A stretch of 64,000 nucleotides of DNA from Hyperoplus lanceolatus. Taxonomy: Eukaryota; Chordata; Actinopteri; Uranoscopiformes; Ammodytidae. Made by a program: the position numbers and the translations under genes. The DNA is taken from contig CM049413.1 of the NCBI GenBank assembly GCA_026929865.2, positions 15,124,501 through 15,188,500 on the forward strand, read 5' to 3'. Below are positions 52,415-64,000 of this stretch, one piece after another; position 1 is the stretch's first letter; each line of letters begins with the position of its first letter. The notes beneath the pieces were generated by a model. The model was not told where the DNA came from and ran no database searches. It was given only the letters and a program-made list of their open reading frames with translations.

Positions 52415-52985
52415 GTTAGGATCACGAGGTTACTCAAAATCGTACAAGGAATGACTTACCTTTTACCACAAATGGATGAACTGTTCTGTGCCAGAATCAA
52501 GACTTGGCATGAGGCAAGTGAGTTAAAATTACATGTTGGTTGACATAGTTTCAGACAAGTAAGACTTCAACAAAGAAGAATTAGATTGGTATAACAACAA
52601 TAAGTGAATATGTTTTTGGGAAAGAAGGAACAGATGCAGTGGAACGGTAATACAGTTTTTGATTTGTTATCCCTTAACTACAGATCTTTCTTTTCATTAG
52701 GAAAAACTGCCTTACCTTTTAGATGTCTGCCCCTCTTGTAGTTTCACTTTAATGGCCAATTTGTGTGACACACAAATCACATATGTGCCTCTCCTCCCCC
52801 TTCCTTCTCTTGATTGCTCAATCACACGAGGCTAATTTGAGCTAATGCCTCCTACCTGTCTTGATATGCTGAGCAGAAAAATAGCATTACAATAAAAACC
52901 CCATTTCCCCTCGGACCTAATAGGACAACACCATTTAAAGGTGAAAGCAATGACAAACAAGCAAGCAGAAGACCATAAAACACAC

Positions 52986-53162
<177 letters not shown>

Positions 53163-53509
53163 TGTGTATGGGGGGGGTGAAGAAGACGACCACTTTCACT
53201 TTTCTCTTGTCCTCTTGACATGAAATCGGCGATGGCTTCAGTGAATGGCACACTCAGGGAAGCCTCTCAGCAGGCACTCAAGGCCGCCTTACACGGCTGA
53301 TGTTCCTCTGAAGCACGCTATTGTTGCTGCTCTTACAGGAGGACAGTGATGCCTTTTCAGTGTGGCAGGCAGAAGCAGGGAGGGGATGGGAGGACGGAGA
53401 GTAGCCTAGCACAACAAGATAATCGGTCACAGAAAGTGTCTAACAGCGCTGGTTGTTGCAAGGGGGACCAGCAATGACAAATAGGAGTGCGCTTCCGCCC
53501 AAAGCAATG

Positions 53510-53564
<55 letters not shown>
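53510..53564. repeat. (TG)n microsatellite
   Basis: Pure TG repeat in intron 2. Confidence 0.95.
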
Positions 53565-53566
<2 letters not shown>

Positions 53567-54336
53567 TTTCTAGATCCACGCAAACAAACACTTGAGAACG
53601 GCAACATGAGGCTTTAGGAAGTACACAGGTGTACATTACGACAACAATTAGATACCACCTTACACAGCCTAATGTAATTCTTCGGCATTTCTCCTACCTA
53701 CCAACAATTAATACGCCTACCTGGTGTAATTGTTCTGATTTTGCTCCAATTAAGTATTTATCCCAACCAGATGGTAATATGGGCGTATGTGGGTATTTTT
53801 TTAATTTTTTTTTTATATAAATCTAGGGACAGGTTGCAATACAGAGATCAAGGATTTCTACACGGTTATTTCCCCGTGTTTCCTAGATGGTACTGTCATG
53901 TTATTGTTGTCTACGATGCATACATATTCAAGAGTAGATGATTACAATATTAATAATTTTGCTTGCCTTTTTTACACACATTTCAGGATCTATAAGGCTT
54001 TTTCTGTATGTCCTCCTTTTTGATATTGGATTTGTAGCTTTTAATGGAGCTAGTTTGCCGTATGTGAATTCCCTGCACACTTTCTGTGAATGTCGAGCAA
54101 CCTGAGGTGCCCTCCAATCAAATTTCTCCCCCTCTCCACTTTCTGTCAAGTGGAGGAGACATCCAGTGGCCCTCCTAATGAATTCCCACTAGCTCACTGT
54201 CTGCTGGCGGCAACATGCTTCCCATTTCTATTAGCCCTCCACTGAGTCTGAGGGAGGTGGAGGACCAGCCCCAGACCCGGGAAGATAGTGGAAGAGGGAA
54301 AGACATAGGAATTGAGTGCAAGTTGTGGGTAAAAAG

Positions 54337-54952
54337 TAGCCTGGTCCAACCAGACCATCGTACTTCATTTCATTTGTACAGAAGGTCTGGAAGTGCTGTA
54401 ATTGGCAAACGTTCCCTCACTTGGAGGCGGGTGTCTGTCGAAGTTTAAAACTATTGGATCTGCCCAGTGCCACTCTGGATTAGCCAACCAATCGCATCAC
54501 GTTTGGTCGTCACGTGTGTCATGAGCCGGCTTCTGACGGTGCGTTCCAGTTGCACGGGGAACTCGGAAATTTCCGACTTCACTACATATTGTAGTCTATG
54601 AATCTCCCGTTACCTGGCAACAGTAACTTGTTAGAGCCTAACGTTTAGTTATTTGGACGAGAAAGGGTGTAGGCGTCCATACTTTCGCGAGCAGATGCAC
54701 TGGAACACAGACAGGTCGGAACTCGGAACTACCAAGTCGGAAATCTCCTTCTTCCGAGAATAAAGGAACGCAGCATTCAACTGAAACTGGAGCGCGACTT
54801 TGACGTCATCGTTCTCAGCCACTCGCTCTGTTCGCTGATTGGACGACTGTAGATTCTCCGGAGAATCTGGGAAATGCGCTGTACACCCAGACTGACTACT
54901 GAAGGGAAAATGAAATTTGACCGGAAGTAGGCGGGCGGGCGGAGCCAGGCTA
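54337..54952. mobile_element. Non-autonomous element with TAGCCTGG ends, 9-bp duplication
   Basis: The element is 616 bp, bounded by TAGCCTGG and CCAGGCTA and flanked by the 9-bp duplication GGTAAAAAG (54328-54336 and 54953-54961). It shares both ends with the 110-bp copy at 52305. Its interior is CpG-rich and contains a second inverted-repeat element (about 54538-54774). No transposase frame is visible; the frames here are short. Mutator-like placement follows from duplication length only. Confidence 0.8.
54538..54774. mobile_element. Nested inverted-repeat element (GGTGCGTTCC... ends)
   Basis: The left part TGCGTTCCAGTTGC, then CTCGGAAATTTCCGACTT, and the right part AAGTCGGAAATCTCC, then AAAGGAACGCA, form an imperfect long inverted repeat of about 40 bp. 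TGCGTTCC (54540-54547) is the exact complement of GGAACGCA (54765-54772). A clear target duplication was not found. Similar GTGCGTTCC-ended repeats are common in fish, known by recollection. It sits inside the TAGCCTGG element. Confidence 0.6.
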
Positions 54953-55013
54953 GGTAAAAAGTGTTGAGGGAGGGAAATTGGTGTAAAGTATATGTGTGTT
55001 TATCAATACTAGG

Positions 55014-56047
55014 CAGGGCTGTACAGTGCGACAGTTTTGATCGCATTTGCTACTGAAATTGATCACGTGCGATGATGAAAACAATTCCACTCGCACTAGT
55101 GCGATAGCTTGATAATGAGCAGATGCTGTCTCTTTGAGACACAGAGGAGAGATGCACAACACTGCTTGGAGGGCTCTACATTCTGCAGGCGGGTAGCCTA
55201 AATGTAGTCTTAGGTGAGTAAGTTATTGAGTCCACCCTCTCGGGATCTGTGCTTGTGCGGCGATTCTAGCGTCTAAAAACTTCACCATCGGTGATAACCG
55301 GAAGGAGACGGCTCTTAACATTAACGCGGTTAAGTTAGCGTGTGTGCAAACAATATTTCCTGTGCGCCTTCACATTAAAACCCTGTTACTAGCCAAACGT
55401 AAGTTGACTTTTATTTTGAAGCCGGTAAGAACAGGAAGTTAGCGCTTCAGCTAGTTAGCTAGCTTGAAAGGCAACTCATTCAGCTGCAGAGAAAAGTCAA
55501 CAGTAGTCTATTTAAACAAAGTTTGAAATAAGCCACTGAAGAACTACTCCCAACATATTCACAACAACCTATTTAATTTATCCTAAATTGTACCAATATG
55601 TATACTTATTTATTTAATAGGCTATGTTTAATGTTTTAAAGTTTGGTTTTAATTAACAGAAGGACATTTTCTAAAAAAAAAATATTATTATCAATATAAT
55701 AATTATACGTATATACAAAATAATTTAGAAAATAATTTAGAAATAATTCTAAATGAGCAAAAAATTGCAATTGGCAGGTTAGATTATTTTGTCTAAATTG
55801 CAATCAGTGCACCCCTATTAATTTTTCTACAATTATTACTGCACACACTAGGATATAAAATTAATTGAGAATCTCAAACAAGACCAAGATGGCATGCTCA
55901 AAGGTAATTAGAGCGAAATGCAAGGGTTAAGGTTATGCAAGTTTTCGATCATACTTTGTGTTCTACCGAATTTATTTTTGTGCTACTGAATTTTTTTGCT
56001 TGCTAGCACCAGTGCTACCACCTAAAAAAAATAAGCGTACAGCCCTG
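55014..56047. mobile_element. Younger hAT element in triqk intron 2
   Basis: The element is 1034 bp. The ends CAGGGCTGTAC (55014) and GTACAGCCCTG (ending 56047) are exact complements over 11 bp. An exact 8-bp duplication ATACTAGG flanks it (55006-55013 and 56048-56055), diagnostic of hAT. The left half is CpG-rich and holds a 221-bp module shared with the Harbinger-like element at 25256; the right half is AT-rich. No intact transposase frame is present. Its target spans the left boundary of an older hAT element, which starts TAGGGATGG at 56052. Confidence 0.92.
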
Positions 56048-56051
56048 ATAC

Positions 56052-56991
56052 TAGGGATGGCCATTTAGAATTTTTTCTTTGACCGGTTAACCACAAGAAT
56101 TAACGGTTATTAACCGGTTAACCGTTAAGATTTAATGTAGCCTATTTATAGTGAAATACATGAAACATTATAGCAGGGCTCCCGACCTTTTTTTGTTCTA
56201 AGGACCTGCATATTAATTTAAAAACAATTCAGGGACCAGTAGCCAATTTAAATGCCTACATTTTGACATTCACACGTCACCTTGTCTCTTGTGAGAAGAG
56301 GTCTAGTATGCGAATGTAGGAGCAGAAAGTGAAATAAATAAGTGACTGAAAAGGGACATTTACACACACACACACTCAGGCTTAGGGGATGGGTAGCCTA
56401 CCGAAACCCGGTGCTAAGTAGTGCTGAGCACTGGGCAACATTTTGAAAGGCCATAGTATTGATAAGCTCCAACGTTATCAGTACTGCATAATGGTACTTT
56501 ACGCTTTTGTTTATGACGGATTTTCGCTATTGATCCTCGCACACAAGCATGGCAGACCTCTCTCTGTCGGTGCAGGGGCAGGCACTCACTGCCTGTCTGT
56601 CACTTTCTCACAATCACTGAGACGGTGATAGATGCTGGACAGCATCCACCTCAAGAAGGCTAATGCTAGCGCTATGTTAAGATAGCGGGAGCCCACGCTG
56701 TTAATTAAATTATACAAACACGTGGCAGGGGAGTGTTGTGACCATAAGTTGTGACTGGCTATCTTTCTGGGAGCATACCATGGACCTATTATAAAGTTGA
56801 GAGTAGCCTACACAACACTTTTCATTCAATACCGACAGTTGGCATTCTTACATCCGGTTTAGCGATATCAAAATAAGAGTCTGGATTTCAGAGAAATTAA
56901 GATGATTTAATTTGTTTTAACCGTTTGACCTTTAGTATTAACCGGTTAAAGATCTTCTTAACGGTTAACCAGTTAACCATGGACATCCCTA
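56052..56991. mobile_element. Older hAT element split at its edge by the younger one
   Basis: The element is about 940 bp. Left end TAGGGATGGCCAT and right end ATGGACATCCCTA are near complements, and sub-terminal TTAACCGGTTAACCGTTAAG-type repeats occur at both ends. Restoring the site before the younger hAT inserted puts ATCAATAC (55002-55009) directly before TAGG; ATCCATAC (56992-56999) follows the right end. That is an 8-bp duplication with one mismatch, fitting hAT and greater age. No transposase frame. The CAGGGCTCCCGACC-like stretch near 56174 and its surroundings may be a further decayed insertion. Confidence 0.82.
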
Positions 56992-57238
56992 ATCCATACT
57001 AATGGTCCTCTCCTCCTCTCCATCTGCAGAAGAGGGGAACCACTGCTCCCAAAGAAAACATATATCTCACACACACCTCCTTCCCAGCCTCTTCTCAATA
57101 GCTAATTTTCGCTCTTTTCTGTCCCTGAACCTTTCCAATATTAGATATGGACGAGTTCTCTACTCTCCTTTCCTCTGCTCCTGTTCCCTGTTTGGCTGTA
57201 AATTAGGCCTAATTGGCTGAGTAGAGTCTAGCTGCAGC

Positions 57239-57610
57239 CCCGGAGAACAATACTGAGTCGGGACGGGAGTACTGAGTCGGGCCGGGAGTACTGTGTCGGG
57301 GCTATAGTAGCCTATCGGTCTGCGGTCTTTTTTATTGTTTGACGTGACTTTCTCAAGATGGCCGCCACGGTGTTCCGTTAGCCGAGTGGAGCTAGCGTCG
57401 TGGCTAATCTAATGTTCTATCTATATTCTAACCTCTCCCTGTCCCCTTGCCCTAACCCTGACCACCCAGCTGTGATGCCTGAACTTAATCGCCAAAACAA
57501 TATAATTTGCCTGAATAACGTTTGAAATGTATTTGAATTTTCTTCTGCCCCGACTCAGTAATCCCGGCCCGACTCAGTACTCCCGCCCCGACTCAGTATT
57601 GTTCTCCGGG
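57239..57610. mobile_element. Element with long terminal inverted repeats made of TACTGAGTCGGG units
   Basis: The left arm CCCGGAGAACAATACTGAGT, followed by three copies of a TACTGAGTCGGGnCGGGAG-like unit, is closely mirrored by the right arm ending CAGTATTGTTCTCCGGG. The arms are about 65 bp. GCTGCAGC flanks both sides (57231-57238 and 57611-57618). It may be an 8-bp target duplication, but because it is itself a palindrome it could also belong to the inverted repeat. The interior of about 240 bp has no coding frame. Family not recognised. Confidence 0.75.
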
Positions 57611-57725
57611 GCTGCAGCTGGATACTATTGAATTGGCTGGGAGTAAACCCTCCAAGCGGCCTTCGCATGTCACATCATCAACTGCGAAAACCTCTAAGCT
57701 GACCCGGGGGCTCGGTCTCTGTCTT

Positions 57726-57921
57726 TTAAAAAAAAACAAATTTAAGATTTTTTTGGGGCATTTTTTTATGCTTTATTGATATTGTAGAGACGGAGTTGAA
57801 ATGGGGCAGAGAGGGGAGTGACATGCAGAGAATGACCCGCGGGCTGGAATCAAACCCGGGTCCGCTGCTGGCCGAGGCCCATGGGGGGGACACCCTACCA
57901 ACTGAGCTAAGGGCGGCCCCT
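57726..57921 (-). mobile_element. tRNA-derived SINE
   Basis: Read on the minus strand, it starts GGGGCCGCCCTTAGCTCAGT, with an A-box TTAGCTCAGTTGG (complement of 57898-57910) and a B-box GGTTTGATTCC-like motif (complement of about 57846-57857). A CTGCATGTCACTCCCCTCTC body and an AATAAAGCATAAAAAAATGC tail ending in an A-run follow. A 14-bp target duplication TCGGTCTCTGTCTT flanks it (57712-57725 and 57922-57935), as expected for LINE-driven insertion. It is nearly full-length and fairly young. It is a SINE and not a functional tRNA gene, because the acceptor-stem partner and tRNA fold are absent. Confidence 0.92.
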
Positions 57922-58185
57922 TCGGTCTCTGTCTTAAACGGACACAAACTTCCTTATGAGGACCGGCCATGTATTCCCTTGCCAATAACTGATAGAGTAG
58001 CAAATACTAAACTTACAATAACTATCTGAACTTTGATTTGCTGTCACCCTATCTTGTACCTGAATTCAAAATTTGACCCTGAGCAAAATTTCCAAAATAG
58101 CGCCTTTATGGAGCCGCTAATAAGCCAACAATCCAACAATCCAAGCGTATACATTTGTTCTCACAATGATAGAAATACTCTCTTA

Positions 58186-58189
58186 TACA

Positions 58190-58237
<48 letters not shown>

Positions 58238-58241
58238 CACA
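58186..58241. repeat. (CGCA)n then (CA)n
   Basis: CGCA tetranucleotide units pass into CA dinucleotides. Confidence 0.95.
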
Positions 58242-58894
58242 CTGTTCAGCAAGCTGTTGCCTTTCCACCCTATTGTTAGCAGAGTTCCTTTTCCTGCAGT
58301 GTGTTGTTTCTAATTAGACCAAGACAGCCGGCTCTGCCTCATGTGAAGCGTGCTCACACACTCTCACATAAACACACATGCTTCGCCAGGTGTCCGGTTT
58401 GCCTACAAGAGTCACCCTTGAGAGTTGAGCCTAAGGGAAGTCAAGCACGCACAGGTGAACTGTGTGCACTGCAGCTTAGGCCAGATAGCAACGGGTGGCT
58501 ACATTTAATTGGGTGGAATTTTTAAATTCAAGTGCCTCATTTTGACATAAGATTTCATAGTAGAAATCACAAGTCGCATGAGCGGTATTATTTTCTACTT
58601 GTTAATTGTCATGATATTTTGAGTAAATATGAGACTGCTAATGTAATAATAATAATAATATGTTTAATTTATATAGCGCTTTTCTCGCACTCAAAGCGCT
58701 TGTAGTCCCATGTTGAAGTTGCAGCAGCACTTAAAAGACACACGTTTGTTTAATCTTTACAAAAACTAAAGTTTCCGCGGGTGGCAATATGAGGGACTAT
58801 TTCCTGTCCAAGTGCACTAACTGGAGTCTCGTCTTACCCTGTAACCATAAATTAAACCTGTCACTCAAAATGACAATGTTTTTCTTTCTTTCAG

Positions 58895-58980
58895 GTAAGC
58901 AGGACTACAAAAAGACAAAGTCAGTCTTAAAGGCTACACGTCTGAAAGCTGAAGCAAAGAAGAACTCCTCTGGATTCAGG
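58895..58980 (+). CDS. triqk: triqk coding exon 2 (rest of Gly21 to Arg49)
   Basis: This is the second coding exon. Its first two bases GT complete Gly21 begun at 48861, then KQDYKKTKSVLKATRLKAEA and KKNSSGFR follow. It holds the third motif, Q23-D-Y-K26, so the three QxxK/R motifs (Q15-K18, Q19-K22, Q23-K26) run back to back and are split by the intron. The stretch is strongly basic, as in the known family. The acceptor is TTTCTTTCTTTCAG and the donor GTGAGA at 58981, so the exon ends in phase 0. Known TRIQK continues with an acidic residue and a hydrophobic membrane segment of about 20 residues. That exon was not found up to 64000, so 49 of roughly 86 residues are present here. The two coding exons join in frame, supporting an intact gene. 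Confidence 0.94.
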
Positions 58981-60664
58981 GTGAGACTGACCTGGACTTA
59001 CTTACTTCCTCTTTAGGAATATTGCAGCCTACATGTCTTCCACTATTTATGCTTGTCTCTATGTCTTGGTTCATCTGTGATTCTGCTTGAGTGTCTTGTT
59101 GGCTGATCATCTTCTTTCTATTTGTCCATGCGTCTGTCTGCCTGTTTGAAAGTGTGTCTCACTAGATCACTTTTCAGATCCCAGACTCTACCTCTGTTCC
59201 AACTTACTGTAGGTCTTTTGGGAATGTAACTACATCTATGTACCTGTAAATGATGTGACTTGGCCCCCTTGCCTATCCCTTTGAAAATCTGTACAACTGT
59301 TGAAAGCCATCGGTGGGGCGGTATTGGGAGACATAACACAGCTTTTTTAAAACAAACAACAAATTCAAGGGTTTTCCCTATTCATTTAAATGGTAAAGGA
59401 GGAATAGAGAGGGTCAAGCACAAGACAGTGAGGAGAAAAATAAGACAATAAGGAAGTGATGAGATAGATACAGTTGGGTAATGTCAAAGTTAAGTGGAGG
59501 TGAGGGTGTTGTGAGCTGTTGTGCAGGCTAAGATGGATGACTCCACAGTTATCACTCTAGCAAACGTGGCATAGCTGTGTATGCTTTTCCTAAATCTTAC
59601 CAATAAACACTGCCACTATTTCAGGTTCTTCCATATCTTTGCCAGTGGAATGGCTTGTTAATCTACCTTCATAGGTTTTTAAATCCTCTTTTAAATTGCA
59701 ACGACCAGCATATACAATCATGTCGTCACTGATTGTTATATAGCTGTTAAATGTGAAAGTGTAAGAGAACATCATTTAGACAAGTTATTTATATTTTTTG
59801 CATGTGTATTTTCCTCTGGGCATTAAAAATTGCATCCACTTCCTCAATTATCTTCAGCTGGAACATAGTACACAGAGATGAACAAATCATAGTGAGGATT
59901 ACACACACTGGGTGAAATGGTCAGGTTTTAAAATATGCATCTCTTAGACACGCAAGTCCTCATTAGGCAAGTCTTTAATCCAATTAGATTAGTCCATATC
60001 TTGAAATATTGATATTGCTTATGAATAATTCAGGGTTTTCTTCACGCCCAAGATGAGGGGAATTTGCAGAGGTCGGATTAAAAATACCTCTGGGACGGGT
60101 ATATTAAACTGACTTGGCCCCAAGTTCAATTGAAATTCACCCCAAAATGTAATGGATATTTGGTCACGCTCGCTTTCCCATCGAGTCCTTTCAGCGACGT
60201 ATATAGTTGTGATTTTTACACAGCTCTGTGATAACAGTGAAAAAAGGCCCCGTCTCTGTCTCTTAAGTTGACAGCAGGAATTTTGCTGCCGTTTTTGTAG
60301 GCATGTTGCTGTGTGCAAAAAATATATCTTCTATATCCTTTATTTTTCTTTTCTTTTCTCTTCCTCACTCTCTTGCCCCTTCTCATCTCATCTCTTTGGC
60401 CATGCCCCTGGTGGAGATGCTGCTCTCAGATGCAGCTGGCATCTCAGAAGGGCCAGCAGACATTGCGGGCACAGAGAATGTGGCAGCTGCCAGGGCAGGC
60501 TGTCCTGGGGCTTTTCCTTGTAGCAAGACAGTCTGGGGGAGTTGGCAGGGAAAGGGATGAAGCGCCGCAAAAAGAGGGAGAACTTCTGTTCCCACAGGAG
60601 CAACTGTGTTTTTTGCTGCCCAAAACATTGATCTCAGAAGTGGCGGAAACCACCCACTTGTAGC

Positions 60665-60826
<162 letters not shown>

Positions 60827-61950
60827 CTTATACACGGGTCAAGTCACGGTGCGTTTACAGAAGTAACTTGTTGCTGCCTGAATTGAAGTGTGGAAATAGT
60901 TCCTGTCCAGCTGCTTCAAACCCTGCATGGCGAGGGGTTCGCCAATAAGTAGAGAAGTAGATACTGGCAGGAAGTTGTGTGCAGTCTTCCCTCGGTTTTT
61001 GCCCAGAGAAGAAGAAGTGTCTTGGAAGTCGCTCCAGCACACTAGCTTGCCGCTCAAGCATGCTGCCTTGGCTAATTGGCTCACTAGCCTTCTGTTCAGT
61101 TCGGCACTATCTTATTTAACTGCTGAGCTTGGAAAGTTTGGGGAAAAATTGCTTATGGAATTGGCAGAGGATGGAGGCAACCCATAATCACTATCTTGCA
61201 GCTGTCATGTGTGGATGTATGTTGTGTGTATTGTAGGACTGGATTTTATTTATATTTACTTTTTGTTTATTCCACCAAATCTTTTCAATTTAATGTTTCG
61301 GTAGCAACTGATTTACACGTATATCTTGCAACTATAAATAAATAAATATATAAACTGCTAGTTTTGTCTTGAAGGAGCAATTCTGATGAATGTGTACAGT
61401 AATTAATGATAAACAGCGAGGAATGACTTGCAGAAATCCTGATTCCCTATGATAAGCTTATAGATGATATGATGAGAGACACGTGCTAAAACAATTAGTC
61501 AATTATTTGATGAATTGAATGAAGGAAATTGATAACAAGTAATAATTTTAAGGCATTTATCAAGCAAATGTATATCTCCTCACATGCAAGGTTTTTCTCC
61601 CCCTCTGTTTTATAAGCAACTGTTACAGTTGGTCAGATAAAACAAGTAGTAAATTAATATTGAAGGAAGTTAAATAGATAAGTGTGAAGGTATGAATGCT
61701 GCAAGATGTGTTCATGATCACCAAGTAAATAAGTAAAAAATTAAAAATAAAATCGTCAGCACCTTTTCATTGAACCAGAATATGAAATATAATCTCATGG
61801 CTGGTTATTTATTAGTGTGACTTGTACTGACTTGCCTCAGCCCAAATGCACCAACAGTTGTTTGTAGCTCTGGAGTCTCTCTGCCACCCACATACAGCCA
61901 CAGACACACTGGATCTCTCTTGCTTAGTGCGTAGGCACATACAGACTGAT

Positions 61951-62123
<173 letters not shown>

Positions 62124-62320
62124 TCCAGGAGGAGAGTAAAAGGCGGACCAGATGAGGGGATGTCTGCTGAGCTGTGGCTTGTCGCCAGGGTGACAGGGAC
62201 CCAGCTCCCAGCATGCCGAGTGTGCTGCAGCTGCCACCGGTGCTGAGAGCTCCAAATGATGAAGATGATGATGTGCTTGGGCCCCATCCAGGGGTCTCCA
62301 TCAGAATGTGGGCAGAGAGG

Positions 62321-62366
<46 letters not shown>
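62321..62366. repeat. (TG)n microsatellite
   Basis: Pure TG repeat about 200 bp from the CA array at 61951, in opposite orientation. Confidence 0.95.
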
Positions 62367-62368
<2 letters not shown>

Positions 62369-62994
62369 ATGAGACAAGGCAAGAGTCAACGCAGTGGGCC
62401 ACTCTCCTTGAGAACAATGATCTCAATCAAGTGCAGGTGCTTCCTACAAGTCAAGTGCTTTCACCAAAACCCCTTCAGTTTGCTTTCAAACCAGCTGTTC
62501 TCTTTCTATCTGAAAACTGAAGCAAAGAATGAAAAAGTAAAACCTGACCTGGATTCTTGGGTCCTTTTTAGTTTCAGCGGCGATTCAACGTGACGATTAC
62601 CTTGTGTTACTCTAATCAGGATTCAGGATTACATTTTTTTGTTTTTCCCCAAAGTTTTTCAAAGCTGTAAGACAACACACAGAAAAAAGACAGAAATAAA
62701 AACAATCAAGCCACCGTGATTCGATAACAGTTCTCTCTTCTGCAAGGCCCAGGCAAAATAGAAAAAGTAAATCAAAGTGGTGGGAGCCTGGTTGGTTAAT
62801 ATATGAAACTAAAGTGCATGAAATTTAAAAGTTTTCCAATTAGGCGAGGACTATAAGCTGTTTGGAGGCTGCCGGGATGTAGATAAAATGTGGGCCGAGG
62901 CTAATGAAGACCAATGCCGCTGATGACTAGGCACTACAGCATGTATACAGATAGCTGCGGATGCTGGGACACCTTTTAATTGTCACCAACCCCC

Positions 62995-63132
<138 letters not shown>

Positions 63133-63789
63133 AGCCCCACCACCACGTTTGTGCCGAGCCTTATCTCTGTTGTTTTCTCTCCGTTCTCACTCTTTTTTCA
63201 GTCTGTCTTTTTCTCTCTGCTGTTTGGCCGGTGGGTAGCATTTGCAGTTGTCTCCGTGTGTGCGTGCTGCATATATCTATTACTGAAGCGATGTTTTCTC
63301 TAATTGTAACTCCTGTGTTTTTTTTTATTCGCTTCTGTTTATGTTTTAAAACTGTCATGGTTCTCTGTGTTTAGTCTTGTCTTTTTGTTTGCTTATTTCC
63401 TATATGCCAGTAACCTTCTATCACCTCAGCCTGTCATATGTGGAATTATGGCTAAACTATGGTTTTAGTTTGACATGGTTCAGGTAGTTCTATCTTGACA
63501 AATCCATAAATAGGAGAATAGATATCTTTACAATAATTGAATAATTTTATGAATACGTTTGTGAATCACACAGCTCTGCAAAAAAAAATCTCTTCATTAA
63601 TAAATGGAGATGCTCTAAATGACAATATTTTTGGAGGGGGAATTTGAAGAAACTGTTGTCAGGACTCAAACACATACCTTTTAAATAAACCAGACAGACA
63701 CATTTGGAGTGGTCTTTCTTTTTTCCCCCCCAGAGCTCTATGATTTGAATTCACCTCACCTTTCTTGTTGTGGCCCAGTTTCTATGGTA

Positions 63790-63830
63790 AACAAAACAAA
63801 TCAAATCAAATCAAACATTTATTTTTGAAT
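63790..63830 (-). mobile_element. LINE/SINE-type 3' tail, antisense to triqk
   Basis: On the minus strand it reads TTCAAAAATAAATGTTTGAT followed by TTGATTTGATTTG repeats, the usual tail of L2/CR1-type elements. The body would lie toward higher coordinates and is not recognised. Confidence 0.4.
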
Positions 63831-64000
63831 AACCCTACCAATCAGACTATGCTCGTCTCTCGTTTAAAGCTCTCCACGCTCTCTCCAGTTGTTGATTAGA
63901 AAGTTTGCTGCTAATGAGTTCTCTTGATAAAGAATAACTGGCATTGTTCAATACTCTTGAGAGGCACTAATGAAACTACAGCTGATGAAGATTGGAATCG

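Noticed and set aside
57846..57921. A tRNA gene on the minus strand
   Set aside because: A and B boxes are present, but the remainder is a SINE body and tail with a target duplication; no acceptor-stem closure.
58188..58241. CRISPR-like regular repeat
   Set aside because: It is a CGCA tetranucleotide microsatellite without spacers.
62570..62600. Candidate last TRIQK exon after TTTTTAGTTTCAG
   Set aside because: The translation CGGCGATTCAACGTGACG gives no hydrophobic segment and hits a stop; it does not match TRIQK.

Overview
The window looks like nuclear DNA of a bony fish, most likely a percomorph teleost. It is AT-rich, full of very long CA/TG microsatellites, and carries typical teleost interspersed repeats: hAT, PIF/Harbinger-like and other inverted-repeat MITEs, a tRNA-derived SINE, LINE tails and a solo Gypsy-type LTR. 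There is no bacterial-style gene packing, no CRISPR and no operon. Nearly all long open frames are translations of microsatellites (poly Thr-His or Cys-Val) or chance frames.

The only protein-coding gene I can support is triqk (triple QxxK/R motif-containing protein), on the plus strand. It has a candidate CCAAT/GC-box promoter near 46.45-46.6 kb and a probable non-coding first exon ending at 46770. The first coding exon (48801-48861) encodes residues 1-20 and starts codon 21. The second coding exon (58895-58980) finishes Gly21 and encodes residues 22-49. The membrane-anchor exon is not found and should lie beyond base 64000. The known family protein is about 86 residues.

Positions 1-46440 read as a gene desert. 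They hold microsatellites, several AT-rich blocks with homeodomain or octamer-like sites that could be conserved non-coding elements, and these transposon insertions: a solo LTR (14443-14986, TSD CAAGC), an inverted-repeat element of about 2.4 kb (24706-27067) with a Harbinger-like element nested inside it (25256-26308, TSD TTA), a 1.6 kb hAT element (31822-33440, TSD TGCTGGAG), a GGTAACAC-type MITE (40188-40500) and older hAT MITE remnants.

Intron 2 of triqk (48862-58894) is a transposon trap. Two members of one TAGCCTGG-ended family have 9-bp duplications (52305-52414; 54337-54952). A hAT element (55014-56047, TSD ATACTAGG) landed exactly on the edge of an older hAT element (56052-56991). 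There is also a long-TIR element built of repeated GAGTCGGG motifs (57239-57610) and an antisense tRNA-SINE (57726-57921). Introns 2 and 3 also carry dinucleotide arrays of 110-170 bp.

The most unusual observations are these. A colinear 220-280 bp module, with splice-donor-like GTRAGT sites, is shared by two transposons with unrelated ends (25.7 kb and 55.3 kb). The order of insertion of the hAT pair in intron 2 can be read from its target duplications. The 24.7-27.1 kb element contains iterated GGGGTAAAGTGAGCC-like motifs, including an 18-bp perfect hairpin. I see no convincing new multi-gene system.
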